This document shows, one piece after another, positions 42,825 to 51,495 of a stretch of DNA of 57,738 nt (positions are counted from its first letter, which is position 1; every line of letters starts with the position of its first letter). Both the position numbers and the translations under genes were made by a program. The notes beneath the pieces were generated by a model. The model had not been told where the DNA came from, made no database searches, and saw only the letters and a program-made list of their open reading frames with translations. The stretch is from Candidatus Gastranaerophilales bacterium (GTDB lineage: Bacteria > Cyanobacteriota > Vampirovibrionia > Gastranaerophilales > Gastranaerophilaceae), in contig CALUWH010000013.1 in assembly GCA_944324435.1 (NCBI GenBank), positions 1 to 57,738 of the forward strand, given 5' to 3'.

Positions 42825-43403
42825 ATGATAGAAGAAAACGTAAATGAAATTCTAAAAAATGACGGAGTAATTGCATTTATAACCGATACTGTCTGGGGAC
42901 TCGGCTGCCTGCCTTCAAGCGAAAAAGCCGTCAGGAAGATATATGAAATTAAGCACCGCGATGGGAAAAAACCGCTTATTCTAATGAGTGATGAATTTTA
43001 TAATCTGTTTGACTACTTGAAACAACCAATTCCCAAGGAGGCGCAAAAACTAATCAAAAAACATTTTCCGGGCGCGTTGACGCTTATTCTTGAAAAATCA
43101 GAGAATACTCCGGATTTTATCACCTCATCACTGCCAACAGTCGGGGTTCGTATTCCTGATAACAGAGTCTTTGCAGAAATTTGCAGGAATATAGAAGGAA
43201 GGGTTTTGGCAACAACAAGTGCAAATATTTCAGGCGAGCCGCCGGCTTTGACCTATGATGAGGCTGTAAAATACATTGGGGATAAGGTTGATCTGGTCGT
43301 TAAAGATTACGGTTGTGTTGCAGGAGGAAAAGCCTCAACTGTTGCAGGATTTAAAGATGGAGATTTAATTATTTACAGACAGGGTGATGTAGAAATATGT
43401 TGA
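42825..43403 (+). CDS. tsaC: Threonylcarbamoyl-AMP synthase (Sua5/YciO/YrdC family)
   Basis: 192 residues. The N-terminus GVIAFITDTVWGLGCLP and KIYEIKHRDGKKPLILM form the ATP/threonine site. FPGALTLIL and RVLATTSANISGEPP are the other family blocks. It forms threonylcarbamoyl-AMP for t6A37 in tRNA; TcdA (6606) would then cyclise the product. It overlaps the next gene by 7 nt. Confidence 0.95.
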   Translation: MIEENVNEILKNDGVIAFITDTVWGLGCLPSSEKAVRKIYEIKHRDGKKPLILMSDEFYNLFDYLKQPIPKEAQKLIKKHFPGALTLILEKSENTPDFITSSLPTVGVRIPDNRVFAEICRNIEGRVLATTSANISGEPPALTYDEAVKYIGDKVDLVVKDYGCVAGGKASTVAGFKDGDLIIYRQGDVEIC

Positions 43404-44329
43404 TTTCAATATTGGATAAGATTAATAGTTTTAATGAATTTATTTTTACTCCAATAGATTCTCTTGTTGAAAAGCTTCCCCTTGCGCCGTGGGCAATAGA
43501 CGCAGTGTGCGACAGCATTCACCTGCTGCCGTTTTTGTTTTTTGTCTTTATTTTGATAGAATTTTTAGAGTTTTATTATGCTGATAAAATTAATTCCTCG
43601 CTTCGAAAAACAGGGGATTATGGTGTTATAATAGGAAGTCTTGCAGCAATTTTCCCACAGTGCGGTTTTTCCGTAATGGCCAGCAGTTTATACTCGAGAA
43701 GAATTATTACAAGAGGAACATTAATAGCGGTATACCTTGCAACATCTGATGAAACAATTCCGGTATTGCTCGCAATACCTCAAAAAGCCTATCTAATAAT
43801 ACCTATTGTAGGAATAAAACTGTTTATTGCAATATTGATGGGATACTTTATTGACCTTGCACTGCATCAGAAAAAATCCGAAGTGCCAGGAGTTTATGAG
43901 ACAGAAGAGAAAATTGAGGAGGGATGCTGCAAACACGATATTGAACATGGCTCAAAAAGAGAGCTTATAATACATCCTATTATGCATACAATAAACATTT
44001 TTGTATTTATTCTATCAATTACGCTGGTTTTAAATTTCTGTATGGAACATTTTTCAATGACATCGTTATCCGGAGGTAAATATACCCAGATACTGCTTGC
44101 GTCTTTAGTTGGTCTTATCCCAAATTGTGCAGTATCAATAGGTTTAACTATGATGCTTGTAAAGGGTTCGATAACTTTCGCGGCCTGTATGGCAGGACTG
44201 CTTTCCAACTCCGGGCTGGGGCTGCTTGTTCTTCTAAAAAATAACGAATTTAAAGATACAATGCTTATCATATTTATTATTTTGGCAATAAGTATTGTTT
44301 CCGGCGCAGCTATTGAATTTTTAACGTAA
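43397..44329 (+). CDS. Putative heavy-metal/manganese exporter (ArsP_2-type, ~10 TM)
   Basis: 310 residues with about eight to ten hydrophobic segments in two halves. The repeated-type motifs IFPQCGFSVMASSLYS and LIPNCAVSIGLTMML are internally similar, which suggests an inverted or duplicated fold. A cytoplasmic loop near residue 170-200 is acidic and metal-like (EEGCCKHDIEHGS). I place it in the ArsP_2 / 10TM heavy-metal exporter family from memory. Substrate unproven. The start overlaps tsaC by 7 nt, so it is translationally coupled. Confidence 0.72.
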   Translation: MLISILDKINSFNEFIFTPIDSLVEKLPLAPWAIDAVCDSIHLLPFLFFVFILIEFLEFYYADKINSSLRKTGDYGVIIGSLAAIFPQCGFSVMASSLYSRRIITRGTLIAVYLATSDETIPVLLAIPQKAYLIIPIVGIKLFIAILMGYFIDLALHQKKSEVPGVYETEEKIEEGCCKHDIEHGSKRELIIHPIMHTINIFVFILSITLVLNFCMEHFSMTSLSGGKYTQILLASLVGLIPNCAVSIGLTMMLVKGSITFAACMAGLLSNSGLGLLVLLKNNEFKDTMLIIFIILAISIVSGAAIEFLT

Positions 44330-44334
44330 ATCAA

Positions 44335-45012
44335 TTAGTTCTCTTGTGGTGTATTTTCTTTTGAATCGGACTTAGATTCTCCGGCACGCTCAGTATCACT
44401 CTCTTCTAAATCGTTTTCATCATCATATTTGAATACAAGATAAAAATCATCTCCGACTTGAATATCAAGCTGCTCTCCTTCCTCGACATAGGACAAAGGA
44501 GAAGCTTCATATGCATTTACAACCCCCGATTTTAGACGATTGTCTTTCTCATTTTTAACAACACCTTCGACAAAAGAAACGCCAACAGAAAGACCTTTAA
44601 CAAAATAGTTTCCAACAGTTAGAGCTGCGCTTTTTATAACTTTGGTCGGCTCAATTTCTTTCAATTCATCTTTTGATAACACATGTGCCGAATATTTTCC
44701 GTAAAGTTCTTCTCTGATTTTAACGGTATCATCGTCAGGAGTTGTATAAGACACAGGCTTTACATAGAAACTCGCACTTCTTTTTAATCTTTTAGGATCA
44801 ACAATTTGAAGCACCTGACAGTGAAGAATATAATTTTCCTTTAATTCATATTTGCCTAGCGAAGAAGCCTTTAGCACCTTTACATTAATCATTTCAGAAG
44901 GCTCTGCCGTTTTAAATTCCTCCATTGCAACAACCTTTATCTGATCTGCCGCAAAAGCCGAATGTACAGTCATAAACGTAAACAATATTGCAAGCAGAAT
45001 TTTCTTTTTCAT
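44335..45012 (-). CDS. Exported protein of unknown function, end of fli-maf cluster
   Basis: 225 residues. Signal peptide MKKKILLAILFTFMTVHSAFA, cleavage expected before ADQIKV. The mature protein is mixed beta/charged (MINVKVLKASSLGKYELKE, ILHCQVLQIVDPKRLKRSASFYVKP) and ends in an acidic Ser/Glu-rich tail. No recognised family. SD AGGAG lies before ATG 45012, 10 nt after the maf stop, so it is the last gene of the flagellar-type run. Confidence 0.85.
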   Translation of the reverse strand: MKKKILLAILFTFMTVHSAFAADQIKVVAMEEFKTAEPSEMINVKVLKASSLGKYELKENYILHCQVLQIVDPKRLKRSASFYVKPVSYTTPDDDTVKIREELYGKYSAHVLSKDELKEIEPTKVIKSAALTVGNYFVKGLSVGVSFVEGVVKNEKDNRLKSGVVNAYEASPLSYVEEGEQLDIQVGDDFYLVFKYDDENDLEESDTERAGESKSDSKENTPQEN

Positions 45013-45022
45013 AATTAATCTC

Positions 45023-46699
45023 CTATATTAATCTGTTTTTTTGCAGAAGTTCAATCACTTCTTTTATTGCAGCTTTTACTTTTTCAATAAATTCTTCCGC
45101 ATTATCGTGAGAGAATTTTGCCTGCATTACTTTTAAAATTTCAGCCTGCATATATTGATATAGAAGAGGGGATTTCACTATCGCAGAGACAAGCGCCGGC
45201 GAAAACATTCCTTTCGAAAGAATTGATATTACATTATTAATCAACAGCAGTTCTTCCTGTGACCAGGCCTTAATATCAAAGGTAAACGGCGAGACTTCTC
45301 CCAATATTATCGGTGTACCATTGGATAGTGTTCCGAGAGGAATTGTTTCAAAGCTCTGGTTTTTCATCCCCTCGATATCTGCCCCAAAGGATGTTGTATT
45401 ATAGATTTCTTTATATTTTAAATCTTTAATTAACATAACAAAGTGTTGAATAAACGCAGCATAATCGTCCCTTGTTTCAACCATATCGCCTGTAACAGAC
45501 TTAACTTTAACAATATTCTTCTGAGCATTGCTTACGGTCATTTTAGAATCGGAAATTTTGTTTACGGTTTCTCCGGTTGAATACATCACACCGTCTTTAA
45601 ATGCCATATCAAGTCCTGCAAAAATAACTTTTGCAAACCCCATCTTAACAGCCGCAACAAGAGCCATTGTTGTTGCAGAACCGCCGAACTCGTATGTTTT
45701 AATCGATTTATTATAGTCTGTCAGCTTTTTGACAACAAAATCGTCTTCCGTAAATGAGATAAAATAACGTTTAAAGCCTTTTGTAAAAAGAACGGAATCA
45801 GACTTTAAATCCATAATGCAGTTTATTTTTTTGCAAAAATCCTCCAGACCGGTGAGAGTTAAATCGATTCCTCCCGGATCAAGACATACTGCAAAGTCAG
45901 GAGTAATACCGGTTGGTTCAAGCGCTCTCAAGACCTTATTAACTGCAAATATTACATATTTTTCCCTATTGGCTTTAATTTTCTCAATGTTTTCTTTCAG
46001 AGAAGGCCCTGCTGCCAATATGAGAGCAGTTTGACCGGAGAATTTCCCTTCTAAGTCACTAAGTCTGTAAGCTGTAGAAAGGTTTATCGTACTAATATTT
46101 TGTAAAGTATTAATCAGCCATTTTTTTGAAAAACGTTTTATTGTATTGATATCAACAATCTTGCTCTTGCAGATCTCATAAACTTTCTGAGTTAACACCA
46201 GAAGTTCTTGATTCTTTACTACTGCATAATTTTTGAGATAAACAATTTCAACTTTATCTTTTGTTATATAAATCGAAGAGAGTTTTTTTATGAGCTCGTT
46301 TAAATCATTAAAGATAAAGACTCTTCCGCTAGCAAGATGCTCTGAAATATCCACATTTGCAAGAACAAACCTCAGAAGCAGAATATCCGGTTCATAAATA
46401 AATATTCTTGAAGGATAAGTATTATAAACCTCATCAAGCAGATAGCCCAGTCCGATTCCAAAAGTAATAATAATGTCATTTGTTTCCATCGGCTGTTTAA
46501 TACTTGCATTAAGCATATCTTTTATTGCTTGACGTGGATTATTTAAATCATCAAGCGGAAAATCGTTTTTCATCAGTAAGTAATCATTTGACGGTGTCAT
46601 ACAATATGACATGTTATGGCTTGCTTCTTCCTGCGTAATTTTTTCAAGCCTTTCTCTAAGCGCCTGATTATCTAAATGCTCTAAGTTATTCTTAAACAT
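45023..46699 (-). CDS. DUF115 motility accessory factor (Maf-like)
   Basis: 558 residues, SD AAGGAAG before ATG 46699. The core motif ALILAAGPSLKENIEKIK, followed by VIFAVNKVLRALEPTGITPDFAVCLDP and FGGSATTMALVAAVKMGF, is the DUF115/MAF_flag10 signature. These proteins are linked to flagellin glycosylation with nonulosonic acids in several bacteria (established for Campylobacter, Clostridium and Aeromonas relatives). Placement in a fliE-fliF cluster supports a flagellar role. The N-terminal ~200 residues are family-typical but less conserved. Confidence 0.93.
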   Translation of the reverse strand: MFKNNLEHLDNQALRERLEKITQEEASHNMSYCMTPSNDYLLMKNDFPLDDLNNPRQAIKDMLNASIKQPMETNDIIITFGIGLGYLLDEVYNTYPSRIFIYEPDILLLRFVLANVDISEHLASGRVFIFNDLNELIKKLSSIYITKDKVEIVYLKNYAVVKNQELLVLTQKVYEICKSKIVDINTIKRFSKKWLINTLQNISTINLSTAYRLSDLEGKFSGQTALILAAGPSLKENIEKIKANREKYVIFAVNKVLRALEPTGITPDFAVCLDPGGIDLTLTGLEDFCKKINCIMDLKSDSVLFTKGFKRYFISFTEDDFVVKKLTDYNKSIKTYEFGGSATTMALVAAVKMGFAKVIFAGLDMAFKDGVMYSTGETVNKISDSKMTVSNAQKNIVKVKSVTGDMVETRDDYAAFIQHFVMLIKDLKYKEIYNTTSFGADIEGMKNQSFETIPLGTLSNGTPIILGEVSPFTFDIKAWSQEELLLINNVISILSKGMFSPALVSAIVKSPLLYQYMQAEILKVMQAKFSHDNAEEFIEKVKAAIKEVIELLQKNRLI

Positions 46700-46756
46700 A
46701 AAACTTCCTTATTCTCTTATTCCTAAGATAGCACATATATTAAATCTTAACAAGAG

Positions 46757-47650
46757 TTAGTCTTGAATACTACTACCCTCGCGTTCGTTAACCCGTGCTT
46801 CAAATTGATGAAATATATCACTCCCTACAAGCTGCTCAAGCCGTGAGCGTTTTTCAAAAAAATTTCCTCTTGCTTTAAGCTGTTCATCCATAGCTTCGCG
46901 ATAGAAAGTGTCCGTAATAAGAATAACTTCTTTAGAAAGGTTTTGCGCATTCTGGTAATTCTTATTCCTTTGATTAACCATTTCGGTAGTCATATCGTAA
47001 AGATGTTTTGCCGTCATATAATCATAGTACATGTCTACGACTTTTTGCTGCAAATCTTCGACTTTTCTGACAAGAATAATCATATCCGCATCCGTAACCT
47101 GAGAATATTTGTAATTCAGCTCTTTTGTATCCTGAGACATAATTCCGAGAGTGTTTCCGCCGATTAATGCAGCGCTGGCGAGCACCGGATTCCCCATACC
47201 TGCACCCAAAAACGTTGACATGCCGGCGATTGTTGTAAGCACTTTCTTAACAGCATTTGTGTCCGGCTTGTCTTTGTCCGGATTAGATAATTTATAAATA
47301 GCAAATTTTATCGTATCGCTCTTCATCGCAGCGCCCTGCCATAAAAGTGATAAATCCTCCATCATTTCATTATAATCTGCATCTACTGATTTAGAAACTT
47401 CCATTGACATTTTTTTTATGCTCAAATCTGCATAAGTGAGACCTGTGCTGTAAAATTTTTCTTCTTTATAAACGGCCGGTTTAACTTCAATTTTCCCGTT
47501 TACATCAATTTTATTTTCCGGAATATCCGTTGTTCCAAGCCTAAAAAAGGGCTCTTTCGGGGTTGTTACATCATCCAGCAGGATTCCTGCAAATACAGGC
47601 TGTGAAAACAGAAACATAAGAAGAAAAAGCACAAACTTATTTTTTAACAT
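46757..47650 (-). CDS. Exported helical protein, half-OMF-like, paralog 2
   Basis: 297 residues from ATG 47650, chosen because GGAGGAA sits directly upstream and a signal peptide follows at once (LKNKFVLFLLMFLFSQPVFA). Longer in-frame starts to 47761 are within the previous gene. The mature part resembles its neighbour: DLSLLWQGAAMKSDTIKFAIYKL and VTDADMIILVRKVEDLQQKVVDMYYDYMTAKHLYDM. This layout recalls one half of a TolC-type outer membrane factor (a long helical hairpin), seen here without internal duplication (inference). It overlaps paralog 1 by 14 nt. Confidence 0.85.
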   Translation of the reverse strand: MLKNKFVLFLLMFLFSQPVFAGILLDDVTTPKEPFFRLGTTDIPENKIDVNGKIEVKPAVYKEEKFYSTGLTYADLSIKKMSMEVSKSVDADYNEMMEDLSLLWQGAAMKSDTIKFAIYKLSNPDKDKPDTNAVKKVLTTIAGMSTFLGAGMGNPVLASAALIGGNTLGIMSQDTKELNYKYSQVTDADMIILVRKVEDLQQKVVDMYYDYMTAKHLYDMTTEMVNQRNKNYQNAQNLSKEVILITDTFYREAMDEQLKARGNFFEKRSRLEQLVGSDIFHQFEARVNEREGSSIQD

Positions 47651-48509
47651 TTGTTCCTCCCTTCTTATCATCTTTTTTATTGTTTCCCGGAACTTTGTAA
47701 AGAACGGAATTAAAATCATATTGATAAAGCTCAAGCGAATCAACAACTTTTTTGCCCGCAAGTCTCTGGAGTTGGATATGGTATTTTTTTGCCGCCTGTT
47801 CCAGATTAAACTCCTGAATCCTCATTGAATCATAAAGTGATGATGAAATAGCGATTTCAAGGACATTTGTACTATCAAGCGCCTTTGAATAATTCCGGCT
47901 GTACAAAAGCATTTTAGCCCGTGTATCTTTTAGCTGTGTCAGAGAATTTTTATAGTTATAATAAGAACTTATCAGAGTGTCTTGCAGTTCTTCTATCACG
48001 CTTGCAAGTTCAATGAGCTCCGTATCTGTAAGCGGAGTTTCCTGCGGAATGTTTTTTCTGTTCAAAAGCCCTTGTGCGAGCCTTCCTGCAGAAAACGCAG
48101 AGGTTTGAACTGCATAATTTGCCCCCATTAGACTCGGCACAAATGACGCACCTGCAACAATTGCAGACAAAGTTTTTGCCATAAGCGAGGAGTGTATTCT
48201 GCGCTGAGATTCAGGAGTTGCAAGTTTTTTGAGAGCAAAGCCGATAACTTGGTTATTCTCAACAGTGCCTTTCCATAGGGCTTCCAAATCTTTGATATCG
48301 TGGTCTTTTTGCTCTTCAATGATTTTTGCCAAATCCTCCGAATCATTTACAAGCAAAGAGCCTTCAAGCTGTTTGGTTGTAGTGTCTATCTCTAATGTCG
48401 GTTTTTCAATACTGTTTTTATCAAGTGTAACAATATCATCCTCCAGAGCGAATGCAGGACTCAAACATAAAGATACGGCAATTATTCCCCCCAATAAATT
48501 CTTATTCAT
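47637..48509 (-). CDS. Exported helical protein, half-OMF-like, paralog 1
   Basis: 290 residues from ATG 48509, where a -10 lies 6 nt upstream and a signal peptide begins (NKNLLGGIIAVSLCLSPAFA). An earlier in-frame ATG at 48545 falls on the -35. The segment DLEALWKGTVENNQVIGFALKKL resembles TolC-type repeat starts. A long amphipathic region (LTDTELIELASVIEELQDTLISSYYNYKNSLTQLKD) matches paralog 2. Tail is Lys/Asn-rich. Probable periplasmic or outer-membrane component working with the TonB-like protein upstream (inference). Confidence 0.85.
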   Translation of the reverse strand: MNKNLLGGIIAVSLCLSPAFALEDDIVTLDKNSIEKPTLEIDTTTKQLEGSLLVNDSEDLAKIIEEQKDHDIKDLEALWKGTVENNQVIGFALKKLATPESQRRIHSSLMAKTLSAIVAGASFVPSLMGANYAVQTSAFSAGRLAQGLLNRKNIPQETPLTDTELIELASVIEELQDTLISSYYNYKNSLTQLKDTRAKMLLYSRNYSKALDSTNVLEIAISSSLYDSMRIQEFNLEQAAKKYHIQLQRLAGKKVVDSLELYQYDFNSVLYKVPGNNKKDDKKGGTNVKK

Positions 48510-48515
48510 AATACA

Positions 48516-48545
48516 TTTATACCCTAAATGAAGGATAAAAATCAA
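48516..48545 (-). promoter_or_regulatory. Internal promoter before the OMF-like pair, leaderless
   Basis: Minus strand: TTGATT (48545-48540), 18-bp spacer, TATAAA (48521-48516), then 6 nt to ATG 48509. It gives the downstream part of the cluster its own transcription. Confidence 0.6.
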
Positions 48546-48586
48546 CTTCTTCAGATTCTGATTGTTATTTTTATTGCAAGAAAAAC

Positions 48587-49018
48587 CTAATACTCTTTTT
48601 TAACAGAAGCTCCGATAAATAATTTGCTTGCATAAAAATTTACGCAAATCCCTTCGCCCTTATACCACGATGGCAGCGGCGCAAATGGAGAGGATTTCTC
48701 TATTGCAGCAAGAGCGGCGGCGTCAAGTTTCTGGTTTCCGGAAGATTTGGTGATTTTTAAATCTGAAACCTCACCTCTTTTATTAATATTGAAACTAAGT
48801 TTTACTTTCTGAGTATCGGAAACATTATTTAATACAAGATTCGGTCTGACTTTTCTCTGGAGGCTTCGCATATAATAACCCCAATTGTAAGTTTTTGTTT
48901 GTGCAGGTGTTGCGGATTCCACAGCCTGTGCCGGACTTTTTGGAAAGAAGCTAAATCCGCAGAATAGAAGTCCGCATATTATTAAAAAAATTGCTTTGTA
49001 ATTCTGCCTATAAACCAA
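48587..49018 (-). CDS. TonB C-terminal-domain protein, membrane-anchored
   Basis: 143 residues, starting at TTG 49018 with AAGGGAG upstream (spacing 9). A hydrophobic N-terminus (AIFLIICGLLFCGFSFF) is an anchor or signal. The C-terminal half is TonB-C-like: RKVRPNLVLNNVSDTQKVKLSFNINKRGEVSDLKI, then LDAAALAAIEKSSPFAPLPSWYKGEG. It lacks the long Pro-rich spacer of real TonB. In this position, between FliF and the OMF-like pair, it may bridge to the wall or outer membrane (inference). Confidence 0.88.
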   Translation of the reverse strand: MVYRQNYKAIFLIICGLLFCGFSFFPKSPAQAVESATPAQTKTYNWGYYMRSLQRKVRPNLVLNNVSDTQKVKLSFNINKRGEVSDLKITKSSGNQKLDAAALAAIEKSSPFAPLPSWYKGEGICVNFYASKLFIGASVKKEY

Positions 49019-49086
49019 TATTGTTTACTCCCTTACATCTCCAATAGACCAGTAGTTCCGACTAACCGGGTCAAATACATTTACCC

Positions 49087-50751
49087 CTATCCTTCAATCC
49101 AGCTTCTGATTCGTTCTCCTGCTTCTGCTTCATCAACTCCATCAAATTCACGCTTTAATTCTCTTAAAGCCTCTCTGATTTCGGCACCTGTTGCAGGAAT
49201 CGCTGCAGGACGGTTTTGCTGCTCCAATAACCCTTGCTGGAGTTGTGATTGTTTCTGGATTAAATCTGCGGCATTGACGCTTAAATCCTTAATTTGTTTT
49301 TCCTGAGCTTCATTCATTTCACGAAGTCTCATAAGCTCCTCTTCTTGAGCGGCTTTTGCGGCATTAATCTTTTGTGTCAAAGCCTTGTGTCCGAAGAATA
49401 ATCCGAAGGCAAGGAGTGCTATTGCAAGCCACCATGGGTTTCCGTGTTCAGCCTTGATTGGGGCTTTAACGTGTTTATCACCTGCCATAAACGGATCCAG
49501 AGAGTCTGCAAATGCGATTGTTACATTTTCAGGATCAGCTTTCGGGCTTGCTGCGTGTGCAACTAATTCTTTTAATTCTTCAAGAGTTAATTCAACAGGA
49601 AGCGCATCCTTTTCAAGAGTTACGGCAATTGAAATTTCTTCGAGCACGCCCGGTGACATATATTCATTTGTTTGAACTTTTGTAACACCATACTGTGTTT
49701 CTCTTGCGGTTCTTGAATAGCTTCTGTTTTGTGAAGAATCGGAACTTCCTGCAGGCAGACCATTTGGAAGATATACGCTAACTGCGTTTGTATTCTTATT
49801 AACATCCTGGGTTTGATCGCCCAAACCTTCAGAGAAAGTTTGTTCGTTTACGGATGCTTTTTTGTTCGGGTCATATTCAATAGTAAACTTTTCTACAGGA
49901 GCTTGTTTAAGGAATGTGCTGACGGTTGCAACGTATTTCCCTGAGCCGACAAGTCTGTTTAATTGTGCCTGAACTTTTTCCTGCATGTACTTGTCATTTT
50001 CCTGCAATCTTGCAAGCATTTCTGATTGAGCATCAATCATGCTGTTATAAACATGACCGTTTGTATCGGTGATTGAAATGTTTTGGGCGGTCAAGCCTGA
50101 AACGCTTCCCAGAAGCAGGTTTGATACAGCTTTAATCTTTGCCATATCTAAAGTCTGACCGACAGCAACTGTTAATTGAACGGTTGCTGTTACAGGTTTT
50201 TGCATAGAAGAAAACATTGTCTGTTCCGGAATTGATATAAATACAGATGCGTTTTCGATTCCGTCAATTCTCTTAATAAGTCTTGAAAGCTCTCCGTTCA
50301 TAGCGCGAACCAGTCTTATTCTTTTATCTTCTTTAGTAGAAGTAAAGTCGCCTTTGTCAAAGACTTCCAGCCCGACGTTCTGGTCGTACAATCCGCTTTC
50401 AACAATAACCATAATAGCTCTGTCTCTTTGTTCGGTTGTACATTTTCTCATGCCGGGCGTACAGTCGCCTTTTTTAAGTCTCAAAACTGATTTTGTACCA
50501 TCAACTGCTCGGGCAGCTACAATGTTATTTCTTGCAAGAAGCGCCTGTATTTCAAGGGCTTTGCCTAAGTTATCGGTTGTTAGAAGATCAACATCTTCTT
50601 TTAGCGGTTCGTTACTTACATCAATTTCATTGTTGGATTTATTTGATGCGGCAATTGTTCCGCAGATAATAAATACTACGAGCAGGAGAACAATGCCTCC
50701 GATTATTGAGGCTAAAAGAACTTTATTTTCTAATAACTTTTTAAGATCCAT
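49087..50751 (-). CDS. fliF: Flagellar MS-ring protein FliF
   Basis: 554 residues. N-terminal span at ~13-33 (LASIIGGIVLLLVVFIICG) and a C-terminal span at ~440 (WWLAIALLAFGLFFGHKAL). YscJ/FliF ring-building motifs are between them: LEIQALLARNNI, MNGELSRLIKRIDGIENASVFISIPEQTMF, and LLLGSVSGLTAQNISITDTNGHVYN. The C-terminal tail (REALRELKREFDGVDEAEAGERIRSWIEG) is where FliG normally docks. It forms the MS ring in the inner membrane. A TATAAT (50777-50772) lies in the gap after fliE. Confidence 0.95.
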   Translation of the reverse strand: MDLKKLLENKVLLASIIGGIVLLLVVFIICGTIAASNKSNNEIDVSNEPLKEDVDLLTTDNLGKALEIQALLARNNIVAARAVDGTKSVLRLKKGDCTPGMRKCTTEQRDRAIMVIVESGLYDQNVGLEVFDKGDFTSTKEDKRIRLVRAMNGELSRLIKRIDGIENASVFISIPEQTMFSSMQKPVTATVQLTVAVGQTLDMAKIKAVSNLLLGSVSGLTAQNISITDTNGHVYNSMIDAQSEMLARLQENDKYMQEKVQAQLNRLVGSGKYVATVSTFLKQAPVEKFTIEYDPNKKASVNEQTFSEGLGDQTQDVNKNTNAVSVYLPNGLPAGSSDSSQNRSYSRTARETQYGVTKVQTNEYMSPGVLEEISIAVTLEKDALPVELTLEELKELVAHAASPKADPENVTIAFADSLDPFMAGDKHVKAPIKAEHGNPWWLAIALLAFGLFFGHKALTQKINAAKAAQEEELMRLREMNEAQEKQIKDLSVNAADLIQKQSQLQQGLLEQQNRPAAIPATGAEIREALRELKREFDGVDEAEAGERIRSWIEG

Positions 50752-50802
50752 ATATCCTGCCCTACATAAATATTATACACATATATATTAAATATGAGAA
50801 GA

Positions 50803-51144
50803 CTAAATCTGAATTTGCATGATTTTATCATACGCTTGGATGACTTTACCCACTGCAGTAGTTGCAACGTTAACACTTATTTCTGCTTTGGACATCGCAA
50901 CCATAACGTCGTGGATATCAACGTTTTCGGAGCCCATCATTGCATCTTTGAGCAAATTATCGGGAGCATTCATTGTTGTATTAAGGTTTTCTACAAGTCC
51001 TGACATAACGCTTTGAAAATCCGCAGTTGCAGGCTCCTCAACCCGATTCATTCTCGCAGACGGAATATCATAACCCCATGAATCCAGCTTAGTATGTTGG
51101 ATTCGTGCTTCTAAATCGTATCTTGGATAGAAACCGTTAAACAT
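50803..51144 (-). CDS. fliE: Flagellar hook-basal body adaptor FliE
   Basis: 113 residues from ATG 51144, SD AGAGG 8 nt upstream; a GTG at 51153 is a less likely alternative. The C-terminal half matches FliE: SENVDIHDVMVAMSKAEISVNVATTAVGKVIQAYDKIMQIQI. The N-terminus (residues 1-~40) is longer and unlike usual FliE. FliE links the MS ring to the rod in the periplasm. It precedes fliF by 51 nt, the classical order. No FlgB/FlgC lies upstream; a divergent cyclase is there instead. Confidence 0.92.
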   Translation of the reverse strand: MFNGFYPRYDLEARIQHTKLDSWGYDIPSARMNRVEEPATADFQSVMSGLVENLNTTMNAPDNLLKDAMMGSENVDIHDVMVAMSKAEISVNVATTAVGKVIQAYDKIMQIQI

Positions 51145-51306
51145 GTATGTCACCTCTTTTATTACGTTTATCGGATGTTTTTCAGAATAATTTAGGTAAT
51201 TATCTTAAAATACTCCATTTGTAGTATCGTTTTAATAATTATTAAAGAAATGTCAAGATTTGCCGTAGAAAATATTGTCTCTACATTTACCCGAAAGAAG
51301 AAAATA

Positions 51307-51468
51307 ATGAATTTACACGAAGAATGTTTACTGAAATATTTATTGAATCCTCTGGATTTACTCCACTCGACAGAACTCCTGAAAATCAATAATAATTTGA
51401 TAGAAAAAGGTCTGAGCGGAGATAAGTTCCTTGCAAAAAACTCTAAGATTAACTATACTAGAATGTAG
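51307..51468 (+). CDS. Possible small protein upstream of the cyclase
   Basis: A 53-codon frame from ATG 51307 (preceded by AAGAAG), with an in-frame ATG at 51250. It encodes a helical-looking peptide (NLHEECLLKYLLNPLDLL). The -10 and -35 of the cyclase lie inside its 3' end. No family recognised. It is the only coding candidate in the 51145-51495 gap; otherwise that gap holds AT-rich promoter DNA. Confidence 0.3.
   Translation: MNLHEECLLKYLLNPLDLLHSTELLKINNNLIEKGLSGDKFLAKNSKINYTRM
51431..51459 (+). promoter_or_regulatory. Promoter of the CHASE2-GGDEF gene
   Basis: TTGCAA (51431-51436), 17-bp spacer, TATACT (51454-51459). Predicted leader ~30 nt with GGGGAGA (51484-51490) placed 5 nt before TTG 51496. 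Confidence 0.65.
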
Positions 51469-51495
51469 TTTAGTTTTAACATAGGGGAGAGTAAA

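Noticed and set aside
47651..47761. Longer start for OMF-like paralog 2
   Set aside because: The extension precedes the signal peptide and lies in the previous gene; ATG 47650 has a strong SD.
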